Below are positions 34,545-34,571 of a stretch of DNA of 34,571 nucleotides, one piece after another; position 1 is the first letter of the stretch, and the number at the start of each line of letters is the position of its first letter. This DNA comes from Sediminibacterium ginsengisoli (GTDB lineage Bacteria; Bacteroidota; Bacteroidia; Chitinophagales; Chitinophagaceae): NCBI GenBank assembly GCA_945901845.1, contig CAMDLR010000021.1, positions 1 to 34,571 of the forward strand. Reading direction: 5' to 3'. A program made the translations under genes and the position numbers. The notes beneath the pieces were generated by a model that saw nothing but the letters and a program-made list of their open reading frames with translations, had not been told where the DNA came from and did not search any database.

Positions 34545-34571
34545 AGTGGCGAAGGTAATAACTTCGCCACT
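34545..34571. repeat. Perfect 10-bp hairpin at the right edge, upstream of purF
   Basis: AGTGGCGAAG (34545-34554) and CTTCGCCACT (34562-34571) are exact reverse complements around a 7-base centre. The right arm ends on the last base of the window, so the repeat may be longer. It lies 18 bases upstream of the purF-like ATG. It could be a terminator of a gene beyond the window, or a leader hairpin or operator of purF. The core TGGCGAAG/CTTCGCCA also occurs in the hairpin of the LUD gene. Confidence 0.45.

Noticed and set aside
1..34571. CRISPR arrays, insertion sequences, prophage, integrons, tRNA or rRNA genes
   Set aside because: No regularly spaced repeats, transposase or integrase frames, or cloverleaf-like gaps were seen; intergenic spaces are mostly under 150 bases.
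1..34571. A gene-cluster-encoded defence or biosynthetic system
   Set aside because: The genes are housekeeping, envelope, transport or single unknowns; no nuclease, toxin-antitoxin, NRPS/PKS or similar set is present.

Overview
The window is a dense, AT-rich stretch of ordinary chromosome, roughly 98% coding, from a member of the Bacteroidota. The best guess is the Chitinophagaceae/Sphingobacteriia side of the phylum. Four things point there: repeated matches to the Bacteroidota -7 promoter element TAnnTTTG a few bases upstream of starts; an IPExxxVDY-family protein and a carboxypeptidase-D-regulatory-like exported protein; a long (615 aa) PurF-type amidotransferase; and weak or absent Shine-Dalgarno sequences with several TTG starts. 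Lipid A, Kdo and GDP-mannose genes show a Gram-negative cell with LPS-like surface glycans.

Layout. 1-984 (-): a glycosyltransferase cut by the window edge. 1066-1710 (+): a MerR-type regulator. 1740-6720 (-): a tight five-gene run, transcribed rsfS, ftsH, LUD-domain gene, lpxH, mscS-like (ribosome silencing, membrane proteolysis, lipid A synthesis, osmotic safety valve). 6791-8638 (+): birA and selD. 8655-10754 (-): an IPExxxVDY protein and a secreted M28 peptidase with a PDZ domain. 10853-12967 (+): feoB. 12978-14305 (-): bcp peroxiredoxin translationally coupled to a class A beta-lactamase-like hydrolase. 14437-17058 (+): the amino-terminal half of carB followed at once by the carboxy-terminal half of a transketolase. 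17072-23678 (-): pdxH, an RND permease, its adaptor and two exported proteins of unknown role. 23748-25949 (-): a ChrA-family transporter and a 2-oxoglutarate/Fe(II)-type oxygenase. 26039-27094 (+): a DUF3089 lipoprotein. 27091-29394 (-): recQ. 29539-32672 (+): kdsD, manC and a FabH-like ketoacyl synthase. 32680-34527 (-): purF-like.

Several genes join in envelope building: kdsD (Kdo precursor), manC (GDP-mannose), lpxH (lipid A), the partial glycosyltransferase and ftsH (in E. coli FtsH controls LpxC and hence lipid A synthesis). No tRNA, rRNA, CRISPR array, insertion sequence, prophage or defence locus was found, and no intergenic gap exceeds about 150 bases.

I did not find a clear new multi-gene system. 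The points most worth a second look are: the carB-half/transketolase-half junction, where both expected partner halves are missing; a perfect 11-bp hairpin with a T-tract inside the LUD gene; interleaved inverted repeats between bcp and carB; near-leaderless promoter/start arrangements that change several start codons; and three poorly understood pairs (two exported proteins beside the RND pump, ChrA plus oxygenase, Bcp plus beta-lactamase-like hydrolase).
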